Positions 48,546-59,506 of a DNA stretch of 64,000 nt are shown here, one piece after another. The notes under the pieces were generated by a model. That model saw only the letters and a program-made list of their open reading frames with translations. It searched no databases and had not been told where the DNA came from. Source of the stretch: Mycogone perniciosa (taxonomy: Eukaryota > Ascomycota > Sordariomycetes > Hypocreales > Hypocreaceae). The position numbers and the translations under genes are program-made. The stretch's first letter is position 1; the number at the start of each line of letters is the position of its first letter. The DNA lies in assembly GCA_025331125.1 (NCBI GenBank), contig JAOALB010000175.1:1-64000 (forward strand), read 5' to 3'.

Positions 48546-48673
48546 ATATTAGGTAAAGATCAAGAAAGTACGGTTAGACTGCGCTCACAGAAGTATGGCT
48601 ACGGAGCTAAGAGGTATGGTCTGTGCCCAGAAACTTTCCATCCATAGAAATCGCGGACACTCATTTCGCACTC
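48546..48673. mobile_element. MITE copy 2, second half
   Basis: The segment matches the reverse complement of the left third of MITE copy 1: CGGACACTCATTTCGCACTC at the outer end, then GGTCTGTGCCCAGAAACTTTC inside. A TA follows at 48674-48675. With 44701-45022 it rebuilds one whole element. Confidence 0.85.
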
Positions 48674-48675
48674 TA

Positions 48676-49250
48676 CGGTACCAGAGATTAATTTCGTTAT
48701 TATCATATCATAGGGAATGGTACATACTATATGACCACTTGACCAAGGGAATGGGTACACGCTTCATCTTAAACACTACTCCGTAGTCAGCCTAGGTTCA
48801 GCTATATTTGGCGGAGAGCACACTTGGCCCTTATTAATGGCTGAGAGTTGTGTCCACAATTCTCAGACCCATGTCACAGCAACACACCACCTTTCAGCCA
48901 TTTTCGGCTGTTTAGGGGGCGACGTCATTGGGCCTTCTCTTTTTGGGCCAGAACTGGAGGTTTATGCCGGTGGAGTTGACCGCTTTAAACGCTAAAAATG
49001 GCTTGATTATACCTTAGCCAACACCCCGCCAATATTAACTGAGAGAGCAGAGTCTACAAGACTTGGGGTTTTCGGGGTTAAGGACATTGCGATATTCTGC
49101 AGTTTTGCGGTTGAAGCTATAAACCACATAGGAATATTGGGGAGAGATTAAGCATAAGCATAAGCATGACTAGCCAAAATGAGTGCGTAAACCCGTCTCA
49201 TTAATGAGCTATAAAGACGAAGTGGCATCAGTCCTGGTACTGCAGTCACC
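48676..49250. other. Intergenic, no gene seen
   Basis: A TACTCCGTA word lies at 48777 and a CAGCCATTTTCGGCTG palindrome near 48,895. It presumably holds the promoter of the membrane protein gene. Confidence 0.45.
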
Positions 49251-50312
49251 ATGAATATTCATAATAGTAATGGTGAGGTTCTACTTGCCATTCAATCAGT
49301 ATGCCTTTTCTTCGCTTTTGTTATGTTCAGCCTCAGGCTTTACGCAAAACAATATATTATGAAAGAAAACAGTCTCGAAGACAAGTTGATGTATTTGGCA
49401 TTCGTAGGTTCGGAAATGTAGTCAACCGGAATTCGTGCTGATGTGATGCAGCTTCTTTACAGTGCACAAAGTGCAGTTGTAATTCATGGCGTAGTCGCAG
49501 GCGGCATTGGCAAACACATATCAGATCTTGACATTCCCGAGATCGTCATCGCTTTCCGAGCATGGTACCTCTGTGAGCTGATATATGGACCGCTCGCGGC
49601 AATCATCAGAACATCGATGAGTCTATTCATTCTACGGATATGGCGCAGAACCTCTCATGAGGACACAACCCGTTTTGTTCTATACACTTGCCTTGGCGTA
49701 GTGTGGACCTTCACCGTCCCATATCTAATTATCAACATCATCCAATGCTGGCCACCTTCATTTTATTGGGAACAATTTGGGAACAATAGTTTAAAAGGAT
49801 CTTGCCTGAACTCACGCGCAGTGCCGATTGCGGCCATTATCCATAGTGTTATCGCCGCTATAAGTGACTGGACTCTTGGGCTTCTCCCGGTCACGATGCT
49901 GTTACGCAGTGGTTTAACTAAGTTGGAGAGGAAAAAGCAGTTTGTTCTTTTTGTCCTCCTCGGATTTGGAATACTGTATGCTTTCCGATGTTTTCCTGGC
50001 TTATACTAACTCAGGTTCTAGGGCGGGTATAGTGATGATTGTGAGAATCCCGTATATCCGAATTCTAGAAGTCTCGACCGAGTTTCTCGTCAAGACAGTG
50101 TATGTGAAGAGCCGATCAACTTCGAATGATTACTAATTTTTAGTGATGTTGCGATATGTTCAATCATAGAGCCATGCCTTGGCATTATAGCTGGATGCCT
50201 TCCAACTATTTGGCCTTTGTTCCAGAGAAAGCAAGAGGAGAGAGAAGCAAGTCTAGAATCATCGCATACACACTTAAATCGCAGGCATAAGGCTAGTGAA
50301 AGCTTTCCGTAG
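49251..50312 (+). CDS. Rhodopsin-fold integral membrane protein, four exons (307 aa)
   Basis: Exons: 49251-49403, 49452-49975, 50022-50099, 50144-50312. Introns of 48, 46 and 44 nt begin GTAGGT, GTATGC and GTATGT and end CAG, TAG and TAG, with branch sites CTGAT, TACTAAC and TACTAAT. Splicing removes three apparent stops and yields one frame of 924 nt. The product has about seven hydrophobic helices and family landmarks of fungal rhodopsin-domain (Fung_rhodopsin, PTH11-like) proteins: GGIGKH, AAIIRTSMSLFILRIWRR, DWTLGLLPVTMLL, LAGIVMIVRIPYI, TEFLVKTVDVAI and a C-terminal IIEPCLGIIAGCLPTIWPLF. It is probably a plasma-membrane receptor-like protein with unknown ligand. The N-terminus is short compared with relatives. 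Neighbours give no pathway clue. Confidence 0.85.
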
Positions 50313-51029
50313 CGCAGATGGCCGCGTGTGGCCAGTAGCGAAATAATATTCATCAAAGTCAAACTACGCACAACATGTTTCACAGCGCAGCACATGATCA
50401 ACCGGTCCCAATAATTGCATGAGTTCATGTGCTACATCACTACGAGAAGCCCCAAATATTTCTTGTTCTCCTGCCAGCGGGAACTTGGTACCCAGAGCAT
50501 AGTCATTGACTAAACTATGGTTTCTTCCTGCTGTCCCTAATCCTGCTACCGGTCCTGAGATAATGAGAGGGCGTGTGACAGCCCCAATTGGGCGATAGTT
50601 CAGCCGATTTGCCCGCGCTGAGTTGATCTCCCAAGCCTTCATTTCGTCCGACCCGTGCTGAAACCCTTAACAGCCAGAAACGTAGGGCATGCCACGCACA
50701 CAAATACTTGTTCTCCCCTTCCACAGTCTCAGGGTCAAGTCGGCAAACTCTTTGAAGATCTCGGTAGGGTCCTTACCATCACTCTCAGTGATCTCCTCAA
50801 TTGTCGCTTCAAGCAACGATCTGTATTTTCTCATAAACTCTTCGGCCTGTGCCCAGAAGCTTTTCTGTTTTAGAGGTATAGCCCTTTCGATTAACTCTAA
50901 CTCTAGTGTCTGGATTATCCATTCAATTTCTGTGTCCTTTTATCCTATAATTCCAATCAATCTCTAATATTGTAGAACCAGATGTTGTACTTGTGCAGTC
51001 ACATGCCTGTATAGAATTGCTTATCTAGT
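50313..51029. other. Intergenic, no gene seen
   Basis: Short overlapping frames on both strands lack recognisable content. Confidence 0.45.
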
Positions 51030-51544
51030 ATGACTAAAAGGGGGGATGACCAATCCTCAGTCTTCTCATCAACAAGGAACAACGGACGAGTTAAAAATGA
51101 GTTGCAGAGTGCCCTTGACAATACTGCCTGTAGTGAAATCAGAGAAGCACTCTCATCCTCGATATTAAACTGTAGATACAGCCGCCCGTGCCGGATCCCT
51201 GAGTCATCGGGAAGCGAGCATACAGATTAGCCTTGCCCGAAAAATACTGACACCTACACAGTGTTTCATATATCAGCTTGCCCAAGTGGGTTTGGAGGTA
51301 GAAGAAGTCCAAGATGCTGCAAAACTCTGAGGAGAACTGGGCTACATTATGAAGTAGAAAGGCTAGCCCGCAGAATACGGCAAATGGGTGATGGAAAGCG
51401 ATATGGAAGACAAGGCGCAATCAAAAATGACCAGAAAACCCGAGAGAAGAAGCAGCGACACCCTGTCGAAGAAGAAGATATTAAAGAGTTTCCCGCCGAG
51501 CAGCAAAAGAAGGGTGTAAGACCAAGGGAAAAAGTAATTAAGTG
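51030..51544 (+). pseudogene. Frameshifted coding relic, unknown family
   Basis: Fragments in different frames read MTKRGDDQSSVFSSTRNNGR, then QISLARKILTPTQCFIYQLA, GLEVEEVQDAAKL, then RRIRQMGDGKRYGRQGAIKN and a charged tail EEEDIKEFPAEQQKKGVRPR. Together they look like one gene with a helical region and a Lys/Glu-rich tail, similar to tails of transposon-encoded proteins I have seen in fungi, but I cannot name it. At least one frameshift (about 51,220) and one stop (TGA after AAKL) break it. Confidence 0.4.
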
Positions 51545-52699
51545 AGGCACGACGCAAGTTCGGGGATGCGTCATATTTGGGCGTAAAATGTCGCAAAAGC
51601 GAATAACCTAACTGCTGATCGGAGAAACACCGACGTTCTCACGCCAACTCGGTCAAATGGCCAAAGGTCGAAACAAACTACACCACAACATCCCATCACT
51701 GCGAGCGGAGAGGGGTCAGCCGCGCCACCCACTCATCAAACTCCTCATCATCAACAGAGCCATCCGCACCAAGCAGATTTCCGACGAGTTATTAGACGGT
51801 GCCCGAAAGCATCACATGTCAACCGGTAAAAACACCGGCGGTAGGCAGGAGAAACAGAAAGTGCGTTTTTTGCCACTTCGCCAGATCCTTGGCTGACTTC
51901 TCCTTGGCCGATCGCTTGGCAGCTCCATAAAACTAGGAGCAAAGATTCCACGGATAAGATGATACATTACGAAGTACACCTCCACTCTTCATACGGGGAA
52001 AGATACTGCCCAGACTGTATCCAAGAGCGGCCGGAGCCGCTGATAGAAGACGAACGCTTCAATGCCCTTTTTTGGGCAGCTATTGATTACTATTCCAAGG
52101 GCCCATCAAAGGAATACCTCGTCAGCTCGAACAACAACGGCAAGATGATCACTCGGGGCTATTGTGATCAGGTCCTTGGAAAGGTTGTAAAGCACTGGCA
52201 AGCGGGGGACAAAATAACGCGCACCGCAAAATTAGGAGTGTAGTGTGCAATGACTGCTTAAATGCACCCCTTCACTACCTATTCAAGGGGATGATTCTTC
52301 ACCACATAACGTGACAAATCATAACTTAAAAGAGGTGAATTATACTTCAGATACTCTTGGTCAAGTTGTAATTTTCCTAGATTTTGTGTCTTCCTTCTAT
52401 GAAGTATCAGCGAAGAATAACGTTTGCGGTGCTCCTTATTCTGTCCCCCGCTTGGAGCATTGGTTAATTTCTTAAAAAGAGATTTACATACTATACCCAC
52501 AGCTAGGAAGTTACCAAACGTAATGGTCCTCCGTGCTGGTTACAGTAGCATTGATGATCTTGATCATACCGAAAAAAACTTCGAGGTAGTCGGAGCACTT
52601 GAATGCCCAAGACACCGTCAGCCTGCTGTTCTTCTGTGGAACGAAGTACGCCCAGATACTTACAACGTCAGCGCTTTTCGTACCGCAAACAAAGCAGAC
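51545..52699. other. Unclear stretch with short frames
   Basis: Plus-strand frames at 51657-51896 and 51959-52243 (MIHYEVHLHSSYGERYCPDC and so on), and a non-ATG frame near 52,500-52,705, have normal composition but no recognisable family. They may be fragments. The rest shows nothing. Confidence 0.3.
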
Positions 52700-53524
52700 T
52701 CATGAAGAATAGCCCTCCGAGGTGACTTCAGGAGGAAAGGGTGCTACTGTCGTCAGCTCTTGATTTGCTGCATCCAACTTTGAGTTTCTCACATTTGGAG
52801 CAGGCAGCATCCCGGATTGAAGAATACCACGAAATTCTAATGCATCGCGTGTCCAACCGAGTAGGCTTTGCCCCATGACATCCATCGTTTCGCCTAAATA
52901 GACTGCAATATTCGTAATATTAGCATCTTGTACCATAGGGTCCTCTCTCTGCTCTTGACCCCAGTCTAACACTAGTACGTGTTAGTGAGTCTAGAATAAG
53001 GTCGATTTTGAGTTTTCCCGCACCAATCTTTATCACTCCATGGGATGATATGCGAATGGAATCGATGCGAAAAGTAATGGATTCTCTAAGAAGAGCATGC
53101 ACCGCGGACATAACCTGCAATTGGTGTTAGTCAGGCATCTTCTATCGAACTCTTGACTAACCTGCGACATCACTGCGGCTATTTCAATATGGCAAAGAGG
53201 AAGAATGTCGAATAAAGCCAGATCCACAAATTCGTAAACGATATTGACGCTAACTTCCGTGCTGTAAAACGCAATTGGCCGCGCAACATTTTCATGAGCA
53301 ATTTGGGCCAAACGACCAAAGTCAGAGAAGGTCATGTTCTTCAACTCCTGGATCATGACTAGTTGTCGAGCAAGGTGACGGCGATGTTGACCAACCCAAG
53401 CTGTGCGTGACATGCCCAAGAATTTGTAATCGGCGCAAGGGTCCCGATCCAAGTGTGCTAGTAGGTTTGCCTGCACAGAAACCTCTTTGCGATGGTGAAA
53501 TGCTTGTTTTCGTTTGAGTGGCAT
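52700..53524 (-). CDS. Kinase-like protein with degenerate catalytic residues, three exons (239 aa)
   Basis: Exons on the minus strand: 53524-53162, 53114-53024, 52965-52700. Intron 1 (47 nt) begins GTTAGT, has CTGACTAAC and ends TTGCAG; intron 2 (58 nt) begins GTGCGG, has CACTAAC and ends TTAG. Joined, they give 720 nt in one frame. The order of motifs is that of a kinase from the alpha-C helix on: LAQIAHENVARPIAFY, the hinge VNIVYEFVDLALFDI, VMSAVHALLRESITFRI in place of the catalytic loop, then GVIKIDWGQEQ with DWG for DFG. The usual HxD and Asn of the catalytic loop are not visible, and the glycine loop and the ATP-binding Lys are absent or unrecognisable. A pseudokinase or a decayed kinase; relatives occur as small fungal kinase-like proteins. 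Confidence 0.65.
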
Positions 53525-54016
53525 ATTAATGGATGTCTAATAATTTTGACCTGTGGTATGTGCTAGAAAATTTCCGGGACCGCGACATGTCTATTAAAGC
53601 CCCCACATAAGCCATACTTGGAGGTTTATTTGGTGTATTAATCTCGTCTATACATATTTCGTTCCTTGATACATACAGTTACGAGCATAATACATAGCTT
53701 GATATGTAGTCTTCCTCTTGTTGAACATTCTTTTTAACCGTGAACGGCCCCACTTACTGTGCACTGTACACTTAGTTTTCACGTAGAGCTACATACGGAA
53801 CTAAGTTCTGCTGCGATCCTGGATTTCAACCAACATCTCGGCAGCAATTTGCCATGAGCGGCAACAGACTTGTAGTTTACATTAACTACCACAACCCCCA
53901 ATCTGTCCGCCATTCAATTCATCCATTTGCACAATATTATTTTCACCAAATTTCAAGACAAGCAAGAAATCAATGATTGAGATGTAGCCGAATTCGTCGG
54001 CTACTTCTCGCGAGTG
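53525..54016. other. Intergenic, no gene seen
   Basis: No convincing coding sequence, up to the left end of the Tc1-like element. Confidence 0.45.
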
Positions 54017-55414
54017 GAAGGCGAAATGGGTGTCGCAAGTTCTCAGTTAACTTTTTCAAAGAATCGCGGGGTTGTCCAGTGGCTTGTGTGGCTTTACGTT
54101 ACGCGCTTGTAGTGAGCAGGTCCTGGGAGAACAGAATGTTTTGGCCCCACTTAGCATTGCGCCACAAACGTCCGCACCTTGTGCCTATCTGGTTTCCCAT
54201 CTTTCCTTTCCCTTCATCTATCCAGCCAGACGTGGAGCGTTTTCTTGCTACAAATACAACCATGGCGCCGCAACTGCCGGCGTGGCCCGATTAGTCCATA
54301 CTAAAGCGAGGCTTTGAAAATAAGCTAACAGCCCCAGCCGCCTCGTGCAGCGTGCGCGCCGTCCAGAGAATCCGGTTAGAGCCAGAAGCATCCGAGATGA
54401 CCAGTGCAATCAAAACCCGCGTCGGCCGCCGTAGCTGTATTGCGCCGCCTATGCAGAAGGCCCTATGTGACATACTAACTGAACGGCCGGACATGTATCG
54501 ATGCGAATCAGTAGACTTTCTCTATGATAAGTTTGGGAGAAGGGTATCAGAAAGGTCTATCGGTTAGACCCTACGATCTATAGGCTGGACCAAAACTACG
54601 ATTAGCCGCGTCGCACAGCAACGAGATGTGGACTTTCGAGATCGCTATCTACATATAATATCGGAGTTTAAATCCTACCATTTTGTCTTTGTTGATGAGT
54701 CTGGCTGTGATAGAAGGGATGGATATCGACGTTAGGGGGGGAGGGGTTCACCTCAAGGGACCTCACCTGTCCAGGTCACAAGGTTTAGTCGTGGAAAAAG
54801 ATGGCACATTCTACCTGCGTACACCCGAGATGGCATACTTCTCAGGCGAGTATACCAAGGATCAACGGACCTTGCTTCTTTGAAGACTTTATTGCGCAGC
54901 TGCTGCATCATTGTGGCAGGTATCTAGAGCCAAAATCCGTGATCGTCATGGATAACGCTTCTTGGCATGATTTAGAGAAAATTTAGACGATGTGCGACGA
55001 GGCAGGAGTGAGAGTGGTGTTTCTATCCCATTATTCGCTAGATTTTAACTCTATTTGGGGTGCTGAAGAAGTTTATTAAGAAAAACTGGTATGAAGACGA
55101 AGATTTTGTCAGAACACAATTAAAAAAGTATTGAGTGGTGCGTCGATGTCGTTGGCGACGATGTACACATTGCTGAGAGTCACTTCCGTCATGCCGGGAT
55201 ACCTATCACACAACCATCTAAATGAAAGTCCATATATGACTGTCCACTTCTAAACTATGGAGCAGATGCATGGCAAGAAGTGGCTCTTGCTGCTTTGTTA
55301 TGACACTTAGTAACGGTACATGCCTTCAAGTTACAAACTGCAAAGCCACTAGTGGCCTGAAATGGCTGCCACTAAAATAATTAACTGACAAAACCCGACG
55401 CCCATTCCACCTTC
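54017..55414 (+). mobile_element. Degenerate Tc1/mariner-type element (about 1.4 kb)
   Basis: The left end GAAGGCGAAATGGGTGTCGC is followed by TCAGTTAACTTTTT; the right end, complemented, is GAAGGTGGAATGGGCGTCGG then TCAGTTAATTATTTT. These form imperfect inverted repeats of about 40 bp. The right flank is TA; the left flank is TG, probably a mutated TA. The transposase relic lies inside. The CGAAATGNGTGTC core is close to the termini of the MITEs at 44.7-48.7 kb, suggesting a relationship. Confidence 0.65.
54262..55225 (+). pseudogene. Tc1/mariner DDE transposase relic
   Basis: From ATG 54262 (MAPQLPAWPD, stop) fragments follow the family order: helix-turn-helix CSVRAVQRIR, VGRRSCIAPPMQKALCDILT, FLYDKFGRRVSERSIG, SIGWTKTTISRVAQQRDVDF, then the catalytic core VFVDESGCDRRDG (first Asp at 54694), KSVIVMDNASWH (second Asp at 54951), LSHYSLDFNSIW, and the C-terminal ESHFRHAGIPITQPSK. 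The spacing after the second Asp is that of DD34E enzymes, but the third acidic residue is Trp (55056-55058). Stops at DW-SIG and EKI, plus frameshifts near 54,725 and 55,060-55,140, make it non-functional. Relatives are the DDE_3-type transposases common in fungi. Confidence 0.8.
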
Positions 55415-55846
55415 TACTGTAGAAGAAATGACGTCCATCGCACCGGAACGAAGCGGTGTAGATCGAGCGGCATTCTTAGGCCGGCAGTGTTGGTCTTGCG
55501 TCTAATTAGGCTGTCGCCGCCTGCGTGGGATTGACATCGTGTCGATTGTTACTCCTGCTACTGGGCATTTACGTAAGGATGGGAAGATTACGTTATCAGG
55601 TGTGAGAAGGAGTACGGAGTGCTTCGTACAATACCTGCACTTGCGTACTCCGTACAGCGGGCTGAGTCTGCTTACACCTATGTACCATTAGCTGTCAATT
55701 TTCAGCCGATTTCTGCTGTTCTTCAAAAACAAAGTACTTCGTATACATAACTAAGTTTCATTTCATACAATATCACCTGCCGCCCACTAACGAGTGAGCA
55801 GCGACAGGAAGGCGACGGTGCTCATAACCGTACACTCAAATTCCCA
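55415..55846. other. Intergenic, no gene seen
   Basis: Contains a TACTCCGTA word at 55646 and a near match about 40 bp upstream; no gene visible. Confidence 0.45.
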
Positions 55847-56149
55847 ATGAATTTGCAACCAAGGCCATCGTCAAGCATCTACTCAGACTCGTTCCAATTG
55901 GACGATTTGCTTAGACGGGTCTCCGAGCATACCCACCAGCAAGAGGAGTACAAACTACAGTCTTTACGAGACGAGGAGACGACTTTGAAACGCGAGCTTG
56001 ATGCTATACGAAAACAATGGGATGCACTCTACGAGGCGATAGAAAGCATGGATAATTTGGCCAGGCATCTTGTGTGGATATCATGCGGTGCAAAAAGACA
56101 TATGGAAATAGAGCAGAATAAGTGGCTAGCGAACTGCACAGCATTTTAA
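55847..56149 (+). CDS. Small coiled-coil protein, unknown (100 aa)
   Basis: A single frame from ATG 55847. After a Ser-rich start (RPSSSIYSDSFQLDDLLRRV) comes a long charged helix (HQQEEYKLQSLRDEETTLKR and KRELDAIRKQWDALYEAIES) likely to form a coiled coil. The end HMEIEQNKWL recalls C-termini of a fungal family of short coiled-coil proteins, which suggests near completeness, but I cannot name it. No intron signals required. Confidence 0.45.
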   Translation: MNLQPRPSSSIYSDSFQLDDLLRRVSEHTHQQEEYKLQSLRDEETTLKRELDAIRKQWDALYEAIESMDNLARHLVWISCGAKRHMEIEQNKWLANCTAF

Positions 56150-56415
56150 TGAACGAACCCATAGTCTACAGTATGTAATAGGATTATTCTACTCCGTATG
56201 GAGGAAAGCCCTGTGACCAGACAGCATAGTAGTGACTGAAATCCGGGCCACACCATGCTGACCGTTCTTAGCGACACACTGCGTAATATCTAGGGATGCG
56301 CAATGAATAATCAGTCGCAACTCTGGCGGTCCACATTAGTGAGTGATTTTTTGTAAAATTTAGTTTCTACCTTTTATTTTTGCTTAATTTAGAAGGACGA
56401 TTTAATAGTTAGGAG

Positions 56416-56610
56416 CGAAATGGGCTTTACACTCTTGGCGGATTCCAAGCACGGACCGATGGTACCTACAGTATACAAATATCTACAAAGCCATTAGTCA
56501 AAACTGGCTTCAAAATTACCCCATGTTAAATCCTAGCCCAATGTGGACTTCGCAATACTAGGTGGCAGGAAGAAGGTACCTTTAATGTCTTACACAGTAC
56601 GCAAGCCATC
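56416..56610 (+). mobile_element. Tc1-like end fragment, copy 1
   Basis: GAGCGAAATGGGCTTTACACTC is followed by CACGGACC, AAACTGGCTTCAAAATTACC, TAGCCCAAT and TAGGTGGCAGGAAGAAGGTA. The same landmarks in the same order occur at 63795-63990. The start resembles Tc1-type termini (CGAAATGGGTGTC). No right end found. Confidence 0.5.
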
Positions 56611-57694
56611 GGCAAACCACATGAATTGTAAACAGTGCCAAGGCCAACGCAAAATACGAAATATTCCTCGCTAGGTACATATTCTGAGAATCAACTACAT
56701 GTCAAGTGGGTTGCGAATCATATGCGCATTTATGTGTTGATTTTTTTCTCCCACTTATATGCCTCAGCGTATCCCAAAGCAGTGTCAAACTACTTGGACG
56801 AGGTTGAATTTTCATTTATATACAAGAAAGAAAGAGAGAAAGGCTAGTGAATTTCTTCTCTCCAGATACGCTTGATGATTGCTTGTTACTGTGGTATGTA
56901 TAACTGGCATAACTCTCCAATCAACATACACATGTATGCATAGTATCTCACTCAGCATAACTACCCTAACTCTATAATCTATCTACTATAAGGTTCTAGA
57001 AGTTAAGGGACAAGGCCTACAGGACATAAAGTAATTTAATTTCCTCTAACTCTCCTTTATACACACATAAAGTTATTGTATGCCTTTATGTGACCCTTTT
57101 TCCCCCTATACTCACATGTCCCAAGGCGAAGGCACATCATAACTAAAAGCCACGCCAAGATCTAAAGGGATTCCGAAATCGATGGTGTGCAGCAAGAAAA
57201 AGATGCCACGTCTGAATAGCTTCAATTCAAGGTATTATCAGGCCAAGACCACTAAGAAGTCTGACATCACGATACCCAGTTTCAGTGGAGAGAAACAACC
57301 TAAGGTCAGAACCTTTCTAACCGCCCAAAGTGCAACTATGGGAAATGAAGTTGTTACGACGTGATTAAAATAGCAGCAGCTTACATTTCCTACTTGCTAT
57401 GTACTGCACCTTCTCAAACCTTTTGAAAGCACAAGTCTGACTCTCCAACTGGTTGAAAAATTCAGCCAGCGTGCCGAACTGCTTTCTACAATTGCCCTTC
57501 GGATTCACGTAATGATGCACCTTCCGCTTGTGGGTAGGCGAGTTGAGATACGCATTCAGGGCGTTCATGGCGTAAAATAACTTAGCCCATTTAAACATCG
57601 CAGACTATATCCTGCTGACTCCATAGTGGCAGCACTGTTAAATAGCGTTAGGTAAATAGAGAGCAGCTGTAGACAAAGAGTACTGACTAGATAT
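56611..57694. other. Mostly empty stretch
   Basis: A minus-strand frame at 57598-57365 (77 codons, begins MFKWAKLFYAMNALNAYLNS) starts with ATG and has plausible composition but no family I recognise. A short plus frame at 57182-57363 is also unrecognised. Otherwise nothing is visible. Confidence 0.3.
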
Positions 57695-58777
57695 ATGACG
57701 AAATGGAACCGTCATCAATTTCTTGCACAGTCCAGCCCCGCCTTCAAACTCGATCGCAAGACCATAACGAGCTTTCGAAAACTTACCTCCGTTAAATCTC
57801 AACACCTATTGAGGATACCTTCTCTTTATGGCCACAGCTATTTACTTGGAATGAAAATGGTGCCTCCTCTTCCCTCTTCAAACTTCAGTGCCTTCCTAGC
57901 CATGCCACTGGAAATCCGCCGGCAGATCTACGGATTTTGCATCCCACAAAACCTTCGCTTCGATGTTTCCAGTAGCATGTACGACCAAAATCGCTCCGAC
58001 TTGCTCTACAAGACAAATGATTACCCCCACTATGACTGGGAGAGTGGTGGTGTCTCTTTGATCGATCATGAGGATGGCGAAGAGGGCGAACATGAGCTTT
58101 CGACAGTTACTGATGACGAAGAGATCGTATATAAGCCCTCCGGGGACGGTTGTTGTCGAAGTGCCTTACCTGGACTCCTTCTCTCCTGCCGCCAAATTAC
58201 CGAGGAGGTAGGGGAAATGCTATACGGAGGGAACACTTTTACAGTCAATATTCACGGTGACGGCCAATTTACTCTCGCGAGTTTGTTCAGTCCTGAGACA
58301 ATAGAGAAAATACGCAAGATGATCCTCATCTTGCGGCCCATGGGAGTCTCCTACCGCCCCGATTTCCGCATGGACCCGAAAATTTGGGGTGGTGTTCTCG
58401 GTAACCTTTCGATACTGGGGGTTATTGCAGAGCAGCCAGAGTCTTCCTCTCCATACGAATGGCCCAAAGTGGAACAGGAGCACGCCTTCGAGGAATGGGC
58501 TGCGTGGATAACACCGATCTTTGAGTACTTAGGCCGGGCTCTTCATAGGGAAGCTAAGATCGTCGTGGATGCAAATAATGAAAAAAGGACGGTACAAGTA
58601 TTGGAAAAGGTAATGCCGGGGCGCTGCCGCTTTCAGCACCTACCCACAGCCGACTTCATATTCAGAAGAGGGGAGTTCTCTATGGAGTCAGGATACTGGG
58701 ATGACGATGACGACGGTCCGACCAGTTGTAGGGATATCATCAACGACAGCGACTACGACTACTACTATTCAGACTGA
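57695..58777 (+). CDS. F-box/DUF7730-like protein (360 aa)
   Basis: One uninterrupted frame from ATG 57695; a further in-frame ATG pair at about residues 53-55 (MKMVPPLPSSNFSAFLAMPL) could be the real start because the conserved domain begins there. FSAFLAMPLEIRRQIYGFCI is the F-box-like helix typical of fungal DUF7730-type proteins. It is followed by an acidic insert (EDGEEGEHELSTVTDDEEIV), then LLLSCRQITEEVGEMLYGGN and TFTVNIHGDGQF, the second landmark of the family. The C-terminus is very acidic (WDDDDDGPT, DSDYDYYYSD). Such proteins may act as substrate adaptors, but many have no known role. Neighbours give no clue. Confidence 0.8.
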   Translation: MTKWNRHQFLAQSSPAFKLDRKTITSFRKLTSVKSQHLLRIPSLYGHSYLLGMKMVPPLPSSNFSAFLAMPLEIRRQIYGFCIPQNLRFDVSSSMYDQNRSDLLYKTNDYPHYDWESGGVSLIDHEDGEEGEHELSTVTDDEEIVYKPSGDGCCRSALPGLLLSCRQITEEVGEMLYGGNTFTVNIHGDGQFTLASLFSPETIEKIRKMILILRPMGVSYRPDFRMDPKIWGGVLGNLSILGVIAEQPESSSPYEWPKVEQEHAFEEWAAWITPIFEYLGRALHREAKIVVDANNEKRTVQVLEKVMPGRCRFQHLPTADFIFRRGEFSMESGYWDDDDDGPTSCRDIINDSDYDYYYSD

Positions 58778-59506
58778 GCCTTGTGAACCTCTCGAGCATC
58801 GAATCCATACACTTATTAATAGTCTCTTGAGAGATTCTGTTGGACACATTTTTACTTTTTTGTATCAACCAGTTGCCACGCTAACCTTTGAGATCCTGTT
58901 AGATGCACGGGAGTGGCAATTGCAGCATGATGGGGTCATTGTATTGTTGATGGTGCTTGGGAGAGTGGAAACCAGCCAGAAGAGTGAACTGAGTGGATAC
59001 GAGGACACTAGCGAATAGAGTGCGACGAGTGGATACAAGTGCACTGGTGTGATTAGAGTCAGCTTGCGTTAGCTTGCATGGCGGAAGGGAACTGATTGGC
59101 TTGCCAGTCAGTGATCCACAAAGGGTCGTACATTGAGAGAGAACGGTCTACTTCTACGAAGCAGGCGAGGGTTGGAGTCAACTTAGACTTGTGTTCTTAA
59201 TTTAATTCTATTACACAGGTGTTTTTCTGTCTCTTGGGAGAGTTGATGCAGATTGATTCCATGTGGTCATATGATGATATTGAGACGGAGTATGATGTGA
59301 TTTAGACAGTGGCTGATGGATGCTGAGTCAAGGATTGTGTTGTCATGTGACTGCGCGTGGTCGCTGAGGTGATTAGTGGATTTCTTGTTTGTTGCTAGTG
59401 GGGTTGCAACTTCCTACATCTAATCGTGAGACGCGCTTTTATCTTCTACAGTTAGACAGCGATATACGGCAGTGACACCCCGAGACAGCGACTGCATCAT
59501 ACGATC
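58778..59506. other. Intergenic, no gene seen
   Basis: Includes GAGTGGATACGAGGACAC and GAGTGGATACAAGTGCAC about 40 bp apart near 58,990-59,045. No gene visible. Confidence 0.45.

Noticed and set aside
49404..50143. Three apparent stop codons in the membrane protein gene, suggesting a pseudogene
   Set aside because: All are removed by short introns with good donor, branch and acceptor sites, and the joined frame matches the family to its C-terminus.
58220..58483. Minus-strand frame inside the F-box-like gene
   Set aside because: Lies wholly within the recognised plus-strand coding sequence and resembles nothing.
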